Below are positions 7,042-15,494 of a stretch of DNA of 64,000 nt, piece by piece (positions within the stretch are counted from its first letter, which is position 1; every line of letters starts with the position of its first letter). The translations under genes were made by a program, and so were the position numbers. This stretch comes from Arcticibacter eurypsychrophilus. GTDB taxonomy: Bacteria > Bacteroidota > Bacteroidia > Sphingobacteriales > Sphingobacteriaceae. The stretch is taken from positions 62,001 to 126,000 of the forward strand of contig NZ_MDFN01000003.1 in the NCBI RefSeq assembly GCF_001730525.1, given 5' to 3'. The notes beneath the pieces are model-generated. The model was given only the letters and a program-made list of their open reading frames with translations. It was not told the origin of the DNA and did not search any database.

Positions 7042-10006
7042 CTTTATCTATTTCTACCTCATTAATAATGATTAACACCATTAATGTTTCACTTGTTTCT
7101 GCATCTATAAATGGCTGTGCATTGATTTCTAAAGTTTCAATTATGCCTTCATCGTTTTCAAGTTCAATCGCTATTGTACCTTTTTCTTTCCTCTTACATA
7201 ATTTAAGAACAGCATCTAATTTATCTATATTCCAATTATTTTGCAAAAACTCTATAAAATAATGACCCACTATTTCTTGATCTTCCACATGGAAGCGCTT
7301 AAGAAAAGCATTATTCACAGTAATTACATGGTGATTTTTATCCAACTGAACTGCCGGTTCTATTAAAACATTTACAATTCCTGCTGAATATCTTTTCAAA
7401 GCATTTAACTTAAACTCCATATATTTATATTGTGTAATCCTGCTAAAAGTTAATACAGCGCCACTAATAAAGTTTTCAAGAGTTCGATAAGGCATAATGC
7501 GGACATTATACCATTCATTGTTTTTTGTTTTAACCTCAATCTCTTTTGTAAGCAGATTTTCTATTACCTCTCTAATTTCTTCCTCTAATGGAGTTTCAAA
7601 ATTGGATACAATATGTGTGATTGATCTTCCTACATCTGATGGGATCAGGTTAAATAATTTACGCACCTGAGGAGTAAAACGCAGCACGTCTAAATTATTA
7701 TCCAAAAATATAGTCCCGATTTCTGTGGAATCGAGAAGATTTTTCATGTCATTATTCAACTGAGTAAGTTCTTCCGCTTTAGATTGATACTGCACATTAA
7801 TCGTCATAAGCTCTTCATTCAACGATTGCATTTCTTCCTTAGTCGTCAACGATTCCTCATTCGTACTTTGTAACTCTTCATTCGTACTTTGAAGTTCCTC
7901 ATTCGTTGATTTAAGCTCCTCCAACGAAGTCTCCATCTGCTCTATCGTACTACGCAACTGCTGTTTAGTAATTAAAAGCTCTTTTTCAATATCAATTATA
8001 TGCTTATTATTATTTTGACCTTTAGAGTTTACTGATTCTTTTTTCTTTTTTAGCAGACCTGTATCCTCAAGCATAACTAATATTAACCCTTGTAAAGGCC
8101 GCTCTTCCAACATAACAGCTTTCAACGAAACTAATCTAAAATGATCACCTTCTTTTACATTAATATCAGCTACAGAAACCATTGTTTTTTGCAGTGCTGC
8201 CTGATGAATAAGATTTCCCAAAACATATTTCAGTTCATCCTTAATCATTTTATTCACATTTAAGACCGCTTCACCCTGAGGAAATTCCATAAACCGGCTG
8301 ATCTTGCCATTAATGAATAATATATCTCCCTTTTCATTTACTAAAATCGATGCAGGAGTATAACTTTCAAGTAATATTTTATTAAAAGTCTCGGCTATGG
8401 AAGTGGACTTAATTCCTTTTCTGGAGTTATCCTGAGTTGACAAATTAATTGATTGTTTATTTACGTGAAATGGAAAATCGATAATCTTACCCACACTAAG
8501 ACTTCCTTCTTTACGAGCAAAAAGTTTCCATTTCACATCAACAGGAACGAACATCTCACTAAAACCACCTATACTCTCAGCTGGCCCTAGTAATAACAAT
8601 CCGGTTGATTTAAGCGAATAGTGGAATATTGGAATAATTTTTTTCTGTAATTCTGAAGTAAGATAAATCAATACATTTCTGCAGCTTAGCAGATCCAGCC
8701 TGGTAAAAGGTGCATCCTTAATCATATTGTGCTGAGCAAAAACAATCATTTCCCTAAGCTCTTTTTTTACACAGTAAATATCCTCCCTTTTTGTAAAATA
8801 TTTATCCAGTCGTTCAACGGAAACATCAGCTGAAATACTATCACGGTAACAACCCGTCCGGGCACGCTCAATTGCATCATTATCCAGATCAGTAGCAAAA
8901 ATCTGAATTCTAGATACATGTTTCCCTTTAAGTTCACCTACACATTCCAACAATAATATCGCCATCGAGTAAGCTTCTTCACCTGTTGAGCAACCTGCAA
9001 CCCAAACTCGTACAGGTTCTTCATCTATTTTATTTTTTAAAATAATTGTTAATTTGTTTTTTAGTGTATTATACGCGTTAACATCTCTGAAAAATTTAGT
9101 TACTCCAATCAAAAGCTCATTGAATAAAACATCAATCTCTTGTGGATTTTCCCGTAAATGATTGACATAATATCCGTAATCAGGCAGTTGATGAAAAGCA
9201 ATTCTTCGATCAATTCTCCTAATCACCGTACTTTTTTTATACATCGAAAAGTCATGGCCAGTATGCAAACGCAATAACATTAAAATTTTCTGTATAGCGT
9301 TTGAATTTAAGATTTCCCTTAGCTCGTCATTATTAGACTCCTCTACCAGAATCGGATGATTTACATACTGAATCAATTTAATTGGCATTTCCTCAGGAGA
9401 TAATATGTAATCTACCATATTGGTATTAATTGATGCTAGGGGCATGCTGTCAAAGGTAGCAGTTGCTGGATCCTGAACCATAGCCATTCCCAACTTCTCC
9501 TTAATCATTCTTACTCCAGTTTCCCCATCAGATCCCATTCCTGAAAAAATAATGGCCACAGCTTTACTCAGCTGATCATCCGCTAAACTTTGCAAAAAGT
9601 AATCTATAGGCAAACTGTAGCCTCTTGTTTTTGATTGCTTGAGTAAAAATAATTTGCGCTCATGCATTCCCATATCCTTGTTAGGAGGAATAACATAAAC
9701 ATGATCTTTTTCAACGAGCATTCCATCTTCTGCAACTACTACAGACATAGAAGTGTACGTCTGTATCAATTCAGCAAGATTACCCTGATGTTTAGGATCA
9801 AGATGCATAATAAGAACGAAGGCCATCCCACTATCTGAAGGCATATGCGTAAAAAAGGTCTCATAAGCTTTAAAAGCTCCTGCTGATCCACCCAGACCAG
9901 CTATATAAAAATCAGTTTTTAGTTGCTGATCATTATCAGGTCGTTTGGAAGATGAAGATAGTAGAATTTTGCTTTTTCGTTTAAGAGCTTCCTTTTTAAT
10001 TTCCAT
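7007..10006 (-). CDS. CheB-CheR fusion with coiled coil and PAS domains
   Basis: This 999-residue protein starts with a CheB methylesterase domain (about 33-215; Ser41 in GGSAGA, His68, Asp160 in FSGMGSDGETG). A CheR methyltransferase domain follows (about 232-490), with the SAM-binding motif GCSTGEE at 338-344 and a TRLDLLSCRNVLIYL stretch. A PAS-like region is next (about 545-640), then a coiled coil built on near-repeats of STNEELQ (about 655-765), and two PAS-type domains (about 770-980). It is first in the minus-strand operon, with a TAnnTTTG element 18 bases before its ATG. Such fusions are known from many bacteria and are thought to couple reversible protein methylation to a linked kinase; the target here is unknown. 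Confidence 0.92.
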   Translation of the reverse strand: MEIKKEALKRKSKILLSSSSKRPDNDQQLKTDFYIAGLGGSAGAFKAYETFFTHMPSDSGMAFVLIMHLDPKHQGNLAELIQTYTSMSVVVAEDGMLVEKDHVYVIPPNKDMGMHERKLFLLKQSKTRGYSLPIDYFLQSLADDQLSKAVAIIFSGMGSDGETGVRMIKEKLGMAMVQDPATATFDSMPLASINTNMVDYILSPEEMPIKLIQYVNHPILVEESNNDELREILNSNAIQKILMLLRLHTGHDFSMYKKSTVIRRIDRRIAFHQLPDYGYYVNHLRENPQEIDVLFNELLIGVTKFFRDVNAYNTLKNKLTIILKNKIDEEPVRVWVAGCSTGEEAYSMAILLLECVGELKGKHVSRIQIFATDLDNDAIERARTGCYRDSISADVSVERLDKYFTKREDIYCVKKELREMIVFAQHNMIKDAPFTRLDLLSCRNVLIYLTSELQKKIIPIFHYSLKSTGLLLLGPAESIGGFSEMFVPVDVKWKLFARKEGSLSVGKIIDFPFHVNKQSINLSTQDNSRKGIKSTSIAETFNKILLESYTPASILVNEKGDILFINGKISRFMEFPQGEAVLNVNKMIKDELKYVLGNLIHQAALQKTMVSVADINVKEGDHFRLVSLKAVMLEERPLQGLILVMLEDTGLLKKKKESVNSKGQNNNKHIIDIEKELLITKQQLRSTIEQMETSLEELKSTNEELQSTNEELQSTNEESLTTKEEMQSLNEELMTINVQYQSKAEELTQLNNDMKNLLDSTEIGTIFLDNNLDVLRFTPQVRKLFNLIPSDVGRSITHIVSNFETPLEEEIREVIENLLTKEIEVKTKNNEWYNVRIMPYRTLENFISGAVLTFSRITQYKYMEFKLNALKRYSAGIVNVLIEPAVQLDKNHHVITVNNAFLKRFHVEDQEIVGHYFIEFLQNNWNIDKLDAVLKLCKRKEKGTIAIELENDEGIIETLEINAQPFIDAETSETLMVLIIINEVEIDKVEEKKDFKSGN

Positions 10007-10023
10007 ACCTGATTAACTACACA

Positions 10024-10031
10024 CAAATATA
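10024..10031 (-). promoter_or_regulatory. Bacteroidota -7 promoter element for the CheB-CheR operon
   Basis: Read on the minus strand this is TATATTTG, an exact match to the Bacteroidota -7 consensus TAnnTTTG, 17-18 bases upstream of the CheB-CheR start codon. I see no TTTG at the -33 position, so the assignment rests on one element and position. Confidence 0.35.
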
Positions 10032-10119
10032 AGTAATGTATAGTTAATAAGTCCGTTTTAGAGACACCCAATAAAGCATCAAAATACAGACATTAAAATT
10101 GCTTAATTATCATTCCAAT

Positions 10120-11269
10120 TTAACTTGCAATTGATATTTTATTCTTATTTAGTAATGCATTTTGAATAAGAATATGCATAGAAGAATAGGTATTGTCCCA
10201 AGAGTTTCCAGCTAGGAAATGATCGACTAAAACTAACCATGGTGACTTCTTTCTACTTTGAAGTTCCAGCTCAATTACATGAATAAAATCTGATGCATTT
10301 GAGCCTATATGTACCAATTTATTTATTCTATATGGATGCACAACATCTCTGATCGCTGTTGACACGACAGGTATACCGGCAGCAAGATATTCAGGAGTTT
10401 TGGTAGGACTTATAAAACGCGTTGAATCATTCAATAAAAATGGAATCATGGAAACATCCCAGCCTGAAAGATAAGCAGGAAGTTCATGATAAGTTTTAGA
10501 CCCCAGGTAATGTATATTCGCATGTCTGGGAAGAACTTCAGGATCTATCTTAACAACCGGCCCAATCAGAATGATCTGCCACTCTGGGCCTGGCTTTAGC
10601 AATCTGATCAATCAAATTGATATCAAACCGCTCATCAATTACACCATAAAAACCAATTTTGGGTCCCTTTATGTTAATCTGATCTTCAGGCTCTGCTTTT
10701 TGTGTTCTTGCTGATGCAAAATGTTCTTTTTCAATACTGCTGGGAAAGGGATATATATTGGCATGCTGAGTCTTCTTTGCTTCGTACAAAGACTGGCCTC
10801 CTGTAAATACCAGGTCAGCATTTGCCATCAGTTTCTTTTCCAGATTTTTCAATTCTTTAGGTGCGAATTTAAAGGCAGATAATTCGTCCATACAATCATA
10901 AATCGTTAGGGCCGGAGAATACTTGCTTGTAAATTCCAATGCCATGGGCGTATAATACCAAAAAGCAAAAGTCTCTATCTTTTCATTTGATAATATAGAA
11001 TCTACAAGTTCGGTTAGAGTAGAACTAATAGATGACTTACTTAAGCCCTTTGGCAAATGAGGAACAATCACCCAAACATCTCCTTGTCGCTGCGAAAAAG
11101 ATATAAAAGCTTTTCCCACATTCGCTTCAAATACAGGTTCTTCAAAAAAAAGAACTTTACAATCCTTAGAAAATCGTGTAAGTAGATATTGTGGTCGCTG
11201 GTAAACAAAATCCAAGCGAAGGTGTGAAAAGCAAAGAATATTTGAAGGAAAGGCGAAAATGTTTTCCAT
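10120..11269 (-). pseudogene. Glycosyltransferase (GT-B, GT4-like) split by a one-base frameshift
   Basis: Two overlapping frames encode the two halves of one protein. The first (10550-11269) opens with ILCFSHLRLDFVYQRPQYLL, typical of Bacteroidota glycosyltransferases, and runs to the inter-domain region GFYGVIDERFD. The second (10120-10611) continues with PEWQIILIGP and holds the donor-site segment ISPTKTPEYLAAGIPVVST. Dropping one base from the GGG run at 10586-10588 joins them as ...IAKARPEWQIILIG..., a 382-residue protein, so one extra base is the whole defect. It may be a recent pseudogene, a phase-variable site or a sequencing error in a homopolymer. The start is ATG at 11269. The gene lies upstream of the signalling operon in the same orientation. 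Confidence 0.82.
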
Positions 11270-11407
11270 GGAGTAAATTAGTAAGTGATAGATAGATCAA
11301 TTACTAATAAAACACCTTCTTCGTTTGAGTGATGATACATAATCACTTATTTATTCACGTGATTCCGTATTTATCCGATATGCTCCGATTCAGATACTAA
11401 ATATTCT

Positions 11408-11431
11408 TTAAGGAAATATACTATTCCTTAA
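11408..11431 (-). terminator. Small hairpin after the cold-shock-associated gene
   Basis: The arms TTAAGGAA (11408-11415) and TTCCTTAA (11424-11431) form a perfect 8-bp stem directly after the stop codon of the 11433 gene. A second short inverted repeat (ATTAGTAA/TTACTAAT) lies nearer 11280-11310. The rest of 11270-11432 shows nothing recognisable. Confidence 0.4.
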
Positions 11432-11432
11432 T

Positions 11433-11636
11433 TTAATTGTTTTTTTCAGGAGGAGTTGGAATAGGCGGCTCAGATACAATCTCGCCAAACTCATTCACAT
11501 ATGCCATCATACTTTCAAGACTACCACCTGTAGAATTTTGTTGGCGTTCCTGTTTACGTTGTTCTTTCTCTTCCTTCTTTTTAAGTCTGGTTTTTTCCAG
11601 TTGTTTCTTCATGAAGGTTGCTTGTGACTTAGCCAT
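11433..11636 (-). CDS. Small charged protein resembling the N-terminal segment of Bacteroidota cold-shock proteins
   Basis: This 67-residue protein starts MAKSQATFMKKQ, then has a run of Lys/Glu/Arg/Gln (about 8-30) and ends in SLESMMAYVNEFGEI plus a proline-rich tail. From memory of the family, larger Bacteroidota CspA-type proteins begin with just such a segment and go on into a cold-shock domain. Here the gene stops where that domain would begin, and none is encoded downstream. I chose ATG 11636 rather than the in-frame ATG 37 codons upstream (11747), because similarity begins at MAKSQ and the extension is not conserved-looking. A complete promoter lies about 185 bases upstream, giving a long leader as in cold-shock mRNAs. 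Confidence 0.7.
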   Translation of the reverse strand: MAKSQATFMKKQLEKTRLKKKEEKEQRKQERQQNSTGGSLESMMAYVNEFGEIVSEPPIPTPPEKNN

Positions 11637-11820
11637 AATATTTAAATTTAAGTAAGAAGCATTAAAATGTTCCCTTCGGCAATCAATTTTATGAAAAATG
11701 GAATCGCTTATATTTAATCTCCCCTGTTCTAACGGTATAACAGGCATTTAGGAAATAAAGATGATCTATTGATCAGCTAATCGGGTAACAATGATAATAC
11801 TAGAAATCTACCGTTAAGGA

Positions 11821-11851
11821 CAAAGGTACAGTTTCAGACTGAAAAAACAAA
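11821..11851 (-). promoter_or_regulatory. Complete Bacteroidota promoter (TTTG-N19-TAnnTTTG)
   Basis: On the minus strand TTTG (11848-11851) is followed after exactly 19 bases by TACCTTTG (11821-11828), matching both consensus elements with consensus spacing. It points to the gene at 11433-11636 and would leave an untranslated leader of roughly 175 bases. Confidence 0.65.
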
Positions 11852-11887
11852 GTTTTGATCAGTTATTAACTTACAGATTTAATCCCG

Positions 11888-14800
11888 TTAGATTTGAACA
11901 TGTTGCTCCAGCCAGGCAGTATTTCCTTTTATTAATTTATTCAATGCCTCGTCCTTATACTCAGTCGTTATTTTATCCAGGGCATCCAACACATAAAATC
12001 CAATTCTGATATCCTGCAAACTCGCTTGCTGAAATTTAGGATTCAACGAAGTAATATAGGTCAGCTCCGCATCAAGAAAGTTAAATGTTTGATTTGCAAG
12101 CACATTTGCCTGTCCGACATCCCTACACCTGTATAGATTCCGAATCGTACTAATCTTATTCAACGTATCCACTATAGTGGAATTATCGGAAGGCAATTCC
12201 CGAATGCATTTCTGCATCACATCATGCGCTTTTGCAATTTCTTTTTTATCCATCAGATTTTCAGCCAATGTATTCGCTAATTTCCATGTACCATTCATTA
12301 CCCTCCTGCTTTCCGGATCTAAATAGGCTGCCTTTTTAAAAGAAGAGAAGTCGAACTTATTCATCATATTAGCATACATCACCCCAGTATGCGTACGCTC
12401 CGCCTTTTCCAGTTTAGAATGATCCACTTTCAAAGGCAGTAGACGATACGCATATCCTTCCAGATACAAATATTGATCTAACCCCAGATATGTATCCTGA
12501 GACACAGAAGTAGCAAAATAAACAGGCCTTTTCCAATCATTGTGTGCCAGGATATCAAACATTACTAAATTGGCTTTACTCACAAAAGGCTGATTAAACT
12601 TCCATTCGATAAAATCCGAAACCTCAGCAATTTCATCTGCCGATAAGGTATTTGTTTTCAAAACCTGTTTCTTATTCACAGTAAGCTTAAGTTTCCGTGT
12701 CGGAAGGAAATTCATAAAAGAACCATCCTCCATCTGAACCTGATCTTCTTGTTTATCCGAAGTCATCACAGCCAGCAGGTCCTTCAACTCCGCACTGTCA
12801 ATCAGACCATAATCCACGAAAGGAATATAATCTCTTACCCCTTCTACATATTTTTCATCAGGCATACTTATTGGAAGGGGGGTAGATAAATTAGAAGCCT
12901 TTTTCATTTGATTGACATAGGCATCGTCCCCCAGAAACTGAATACAGATCACGCGGATATCAGTTCGAATCCCTTCTACTTCCTGCGCATACCAAAGTGG
13001 AAAAGTGTCATTGTCCGCATTAGTAAAGAGTATCGCGTTTGGAGCACAGGAATTCAGGTAATTTTTTGCCCAATTCAGAGCAGTAGTTTTGTTCGAACGA
13101 TTATGGTCATCCCAATTGTTCATCCCCATCAGCATTGGTACAGCTATAAAACAAATCACAGCAGCAAGAACAGGATTATATTTCGAGGCATACAACTTGC
13201 TTAATAACTCTTTGACAGCCAGCACCCCCAACCCAATACAAATAGCAAAAGCATAAAAAGAACCCACATAAGCATAGTCTCTTTCCCTGACCTGTAAGGG
13301 ATCCTGATTGAGGTACAATATAATCGCAATTCCGGTAAAGAAAAATAAGGATATCAACACAACCGCATCTCTTTTATTCTTTCGATACAGATAAAAAAAT
13401 CCTGCAAAACCTAATAAAAGCGGCAGACTATAATACACATTATGTCCAGCGTTGGAAGTAATACTAGGAGGTAAATTAGATTGATTTCCTAAACGCAGAG
13501 CATCTAAGGGTTTAATACCTGATAGCCAATTACCGTTATTAATCTCCCCTTGTCCCTGAATATCATTTTGACGACCAGCGAAATTCCACAGAAAATACCG
13601 CCAATACATAAATCCCAATTGCCAGGATGTAAAAAACTGAATATTCTTGGCAAACGATGGAGTCTCCCCTACTGCTAAATTCAGCCATTGCTGGTAAAAA
13701 TCAGGATGATAGGGTTTTGTACTGTATGTTCTTGGAAATAATACGTTTTTATCATATCCTCTTTTATAATCGTAACCCGAAATCTCATAATTTTCATTGC
13801 CTTTCCGATAAGCAGGACCTTTTTGCTCCTGACTGATCAACTTAGCATCAAAAGTATTTCCATATATTAATGGTGTTTCTCCATAGTTGGAACGCCCCAG
13901 GTAATTGTATAACGAAAAAGCATTATCCGGATTACTTAAATTAATATTAGGTTTCGCATTTGCCCGCACATAAATCATCAGGTAAGAACTGAAACCGAAT
14001 AAAATAAATACCAGACAAAGTAAACTCAGGTTAAGTTTATATTTATTTTTAAGAATAGAATAGTAAAGCCCAACCGCAAGCAGGCAACCCAATAAAACCA
14101 CAAAAAAGAGAGCCCCCGAACCAAATCCCAAGCCCAATGTGTTTACAAAAAACAGATCAAAGTGAGCGGCAAAAAGCACAAAATATTGAATGATAACAAA
14201 CTGCACTAAGCCTACTAAAAAACACCCTGCTAAAAAAGCCTTTCCTATACCTAGTACACCCGGACGCTGGTTCTTCTTAAAATAATAAACCAAGGTCACC
14301 GCCGGAATCGCTAACAAACTCAACAAATGCACACCTATGGATAAGCCTACCATAAAAGCAATAAAGATGAGCCAACGATCATTATCTTCCGTTTCCCATT
14401 TTAATATAGCCCAAAACACAATTGCGGTAAACAAAGTAGACAATGAATACACTTCCGACTCCACAGCAGAAAACCAAAAGGTATCAGAAAAAGCATAAGC
14501 CATTGCACCTACAATACCTGCAGATAGCACAGCAAAAAGCTGTATTTTCTTACTATTGCGCTTATATACCTTAACCGACAAAGCCGTAATAGTCCAAAAC
14601 AAAAACATAATGGTTGCCCCGCTTGCCAAAACAGAACTAAAATTAATCCAATAAGCAACTTTACCAGTATCTCCCATGGACAACATAGAAAACAGTTTAC
14701 CGATGAGCAGAAATAGCGGGGCACCCGGCTGATGTCCCACTTGAAGTTTATAAGAAGCAGCAATAAATTCACCACAGTCCCAAAAGCTAGCCGTAGGCTC

Positions 14801-15082
14801 CATGGTTAGCCAATAAATCAGAGTCGCAATGCCAAACAAAACAAAACCACAAATAAGATTAACTTTTTTATAGCGCTCCCATTCCTTTTCAGTATGAACC
14901 AAATCTGCAAAATCAGCTCCCAAAATATCCTGAACCATTTTTAAGGAGAAATCCGTATGTACCGGTTTCTGCTCTATCGATGTCAATACATGATCGTACA
15001 TTTCATCAAACCGCTCAGGAAGGACGTTGATTTCTAAAATCTGACTGCGTACAGCAGCTTGTTGTTGTTTGTTCAGTATCAT
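11888..15082 (-). CDS. DUF2723 family multi-spanning membrane protein with an N-terminal prefix
   Basis: This 1064-residue protein carries the DUF2723 signature just after its first membrane helix: EPTASFWDCGEF, then LQVGHQPGAPLF. About 10-12 membrane segments follow up to roughly residue 640, then a large soluble C-terminal region. The family resembles GT-C protein O-mannosyltransferases, so sugar transfer to exported proteins is possible but not shown here. Unlike the usual DUF2723 proteins, which begin at the first membrane helix, this one has about 72 extra residues (with FDEMYDHVLTSIEQK) resembling the helical prefix of PadR-linked membrane proteins. Its start overlaps the PadR stop by four bases (ATGA), indicating coupled translation. 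Confidence 0.87.
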   Translation of the reverse strand: MILNKQQQAAVRSQILEINVLPERFDEMYDHVLTSIEQKPVHTDFSLKMVQDILGADFADLVHTEKEWERYKKVNLICGFVLFGIATLIYWLTMEPTASFWDCGEFIAASYKLQVGHQPGAPLFLLIGKLFSMLSMGDTGKVAYWINFSSVLASGATIMFLFWTITALSVKVYKRNSKKIQLFAVLSAGIVGAMAYAFSDTFWFSAVESEVYSLSTLFTAIVFWAILKWETEDNDRWLIFIAFMVGLSIGVHLLSLLAIPAVTLVYYFKKNQRPGVLGIGKAFLAGCFLVGLVQFVIIQYFVLFAAHFDLFFVNTLGLGFGSGALFFVVLLGCLLAVGLYYSILKNKYKLNLSLLCLVFILFGFSSYLMIYVRANAKPNINLSNPDNAFSLYNYLGRSNYGETPLIYGNTFDAKLISQEQKGPAYRKGNENYEISGYDYKRGYDKNVLFPRTYSTKPYHPDFYQQWLNLAVGETPSFAKNIQFFTSWQLGFMYWRYFLWNFAGRQNDIQGQGEINNGNWLSGIKPLDALRLGNQSNLPPSITSNAGHNVYYSLPLLLGFAGFFYLYRKNKRDAVVLISLFFFTGIAIILYLNQDPLQVRERDYAYVGSFYAFAICIGLGVLAVKELLSKLYASKYNPVLAAVICFIAVPMLMGMNNWDDHNRSNKTTALNWAKNYLNSCAPNAILFTNADNDTFPLWYAQEVEGIRTDIRVICIQFLGDDAYVNQMKKASNLSTPLPISMPDEKYVEGVRDYIPFVDYGLIDSAELKDLLAVMTSDKQEDQVQMEDGSFMNFLPTRKLKLTVNKKQVLKTNTLSADEIAEVSDFIEWKFNQPFVSKANLVMFDILAHNDWKRPVYFATSVSQDTYLGLDQYLYLEGYAYRLLPLKVDHSKLEKAERTHTGVMYANMMNKFDFSSFKKAAYLDPESRRVMNGTWKLANTLAENLMDKKEIAKAHDVMQKCIRELPSDNSTIVDTLNKISTIRNLYRCRDVGQANVLANQTFNFLDAELTYITSLNPKFQQASLQDIRIGFYVLDALDKITTEYKDEALNKLIKGNTAWLEQHVQI

Positions 15083-15420
15083 GAGACAGCAGGTTTCATG
15101 TTTAATAAAAGTTGAAGATTGCCAATAAAACTTTCCGCTTCTTTTAATTTATTCCTTACTTCTACCTTGCCTTCTTCTGTAAGCAAATAATATTTGCGCA
15201 CCCGGTTTTCCACCATTTCTGTATGGGTAATCAATAACCCTTCAGCCTCCATCTTATGTAAAGAAGGATAAATAGCCCCCTCGGTAAGTTTTATATCACC
15301 CTTTGTAATCTCTTTTACCTTTTGAGTGATTTCATAACCATACATCCGTCCATTTTCCTGCAGTAGCTTTAACATAATTGTTTGCAAACTGCCCTTTAAC
15401 ATACCATTTGATGAACCCAT
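15079..15420 (-). CDS. PadR family transcriptional regulator
   Basis: This 113-residue winged-helix repressor of the short PadR type contains MYGYEITQKV, LTEGAIYPSLHKMEAEGLL and a beta-wing with RKYYLLTEEG, all PadR hallmarks, followed by a short C-terminal dimerisation helix. I start it at ATG 15420; the longer frame would need TTG two codons earlier. It overlaps the following DUF2723 gene by ATGA, so the two form one unit. A 13-bp perfect inverted repeat lies directly upstream and covers the presumed -7 element, which fits autorepression. The inducer is unknown. Confidence 0.92.
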   Translation of the reverse strand: MGSSNGMLKGSLQTIMLKLLQENGRMYGYEITQKVKEITKGDIKLTEGAIYPSLHKMEAEGLLITHTEMVENRVRKYYLLTEEGKVEVRNKLKEAESFIGNLQLLLNMKPAVS

Positions 15421-15423
15421 GTA

Positions 15424-15464
15424 CAAATATATAATTTTCCTACATACATAAGAAAATTATATAT
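15424..15464 (-). promoter_or_regulatory. Putative PadR operator overlapping the promoter
   Basis: The arms ATATATAATTTTC (15427-15439) and GAAAATTATATAT (15452-15464) form a perfect 13-bp inverted repeat with a 12-nt centre that itself contains TACATACAT. A TATATTTG sequence (minus strand, 15424-15431) matching the -7 consensus overlaps one arm. It sits only 6 bases upstream of the padR start codon. Position and symmetry fit an autoregulatory operator; binding is inferred. Confidence 0.5.
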
Positions 15465-15494
15465 ACTCATTTTTAAAGGTTTGGAACTTTATTA

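Noticed and set aside
7855-7935. Near-identical short direct repeats
   Set aside because: They encode the heptad-like STNEELQ repeats of the CheB-CheR coiled coil, in frame; not a CRISPR or DNA element.
11637-11747. N-terminal extension of the 11433 gene from ATG 11747
   Set aside because: Family similarity begins at MAKSQ (11636) and the extension falls in the leader behind a good promoter.
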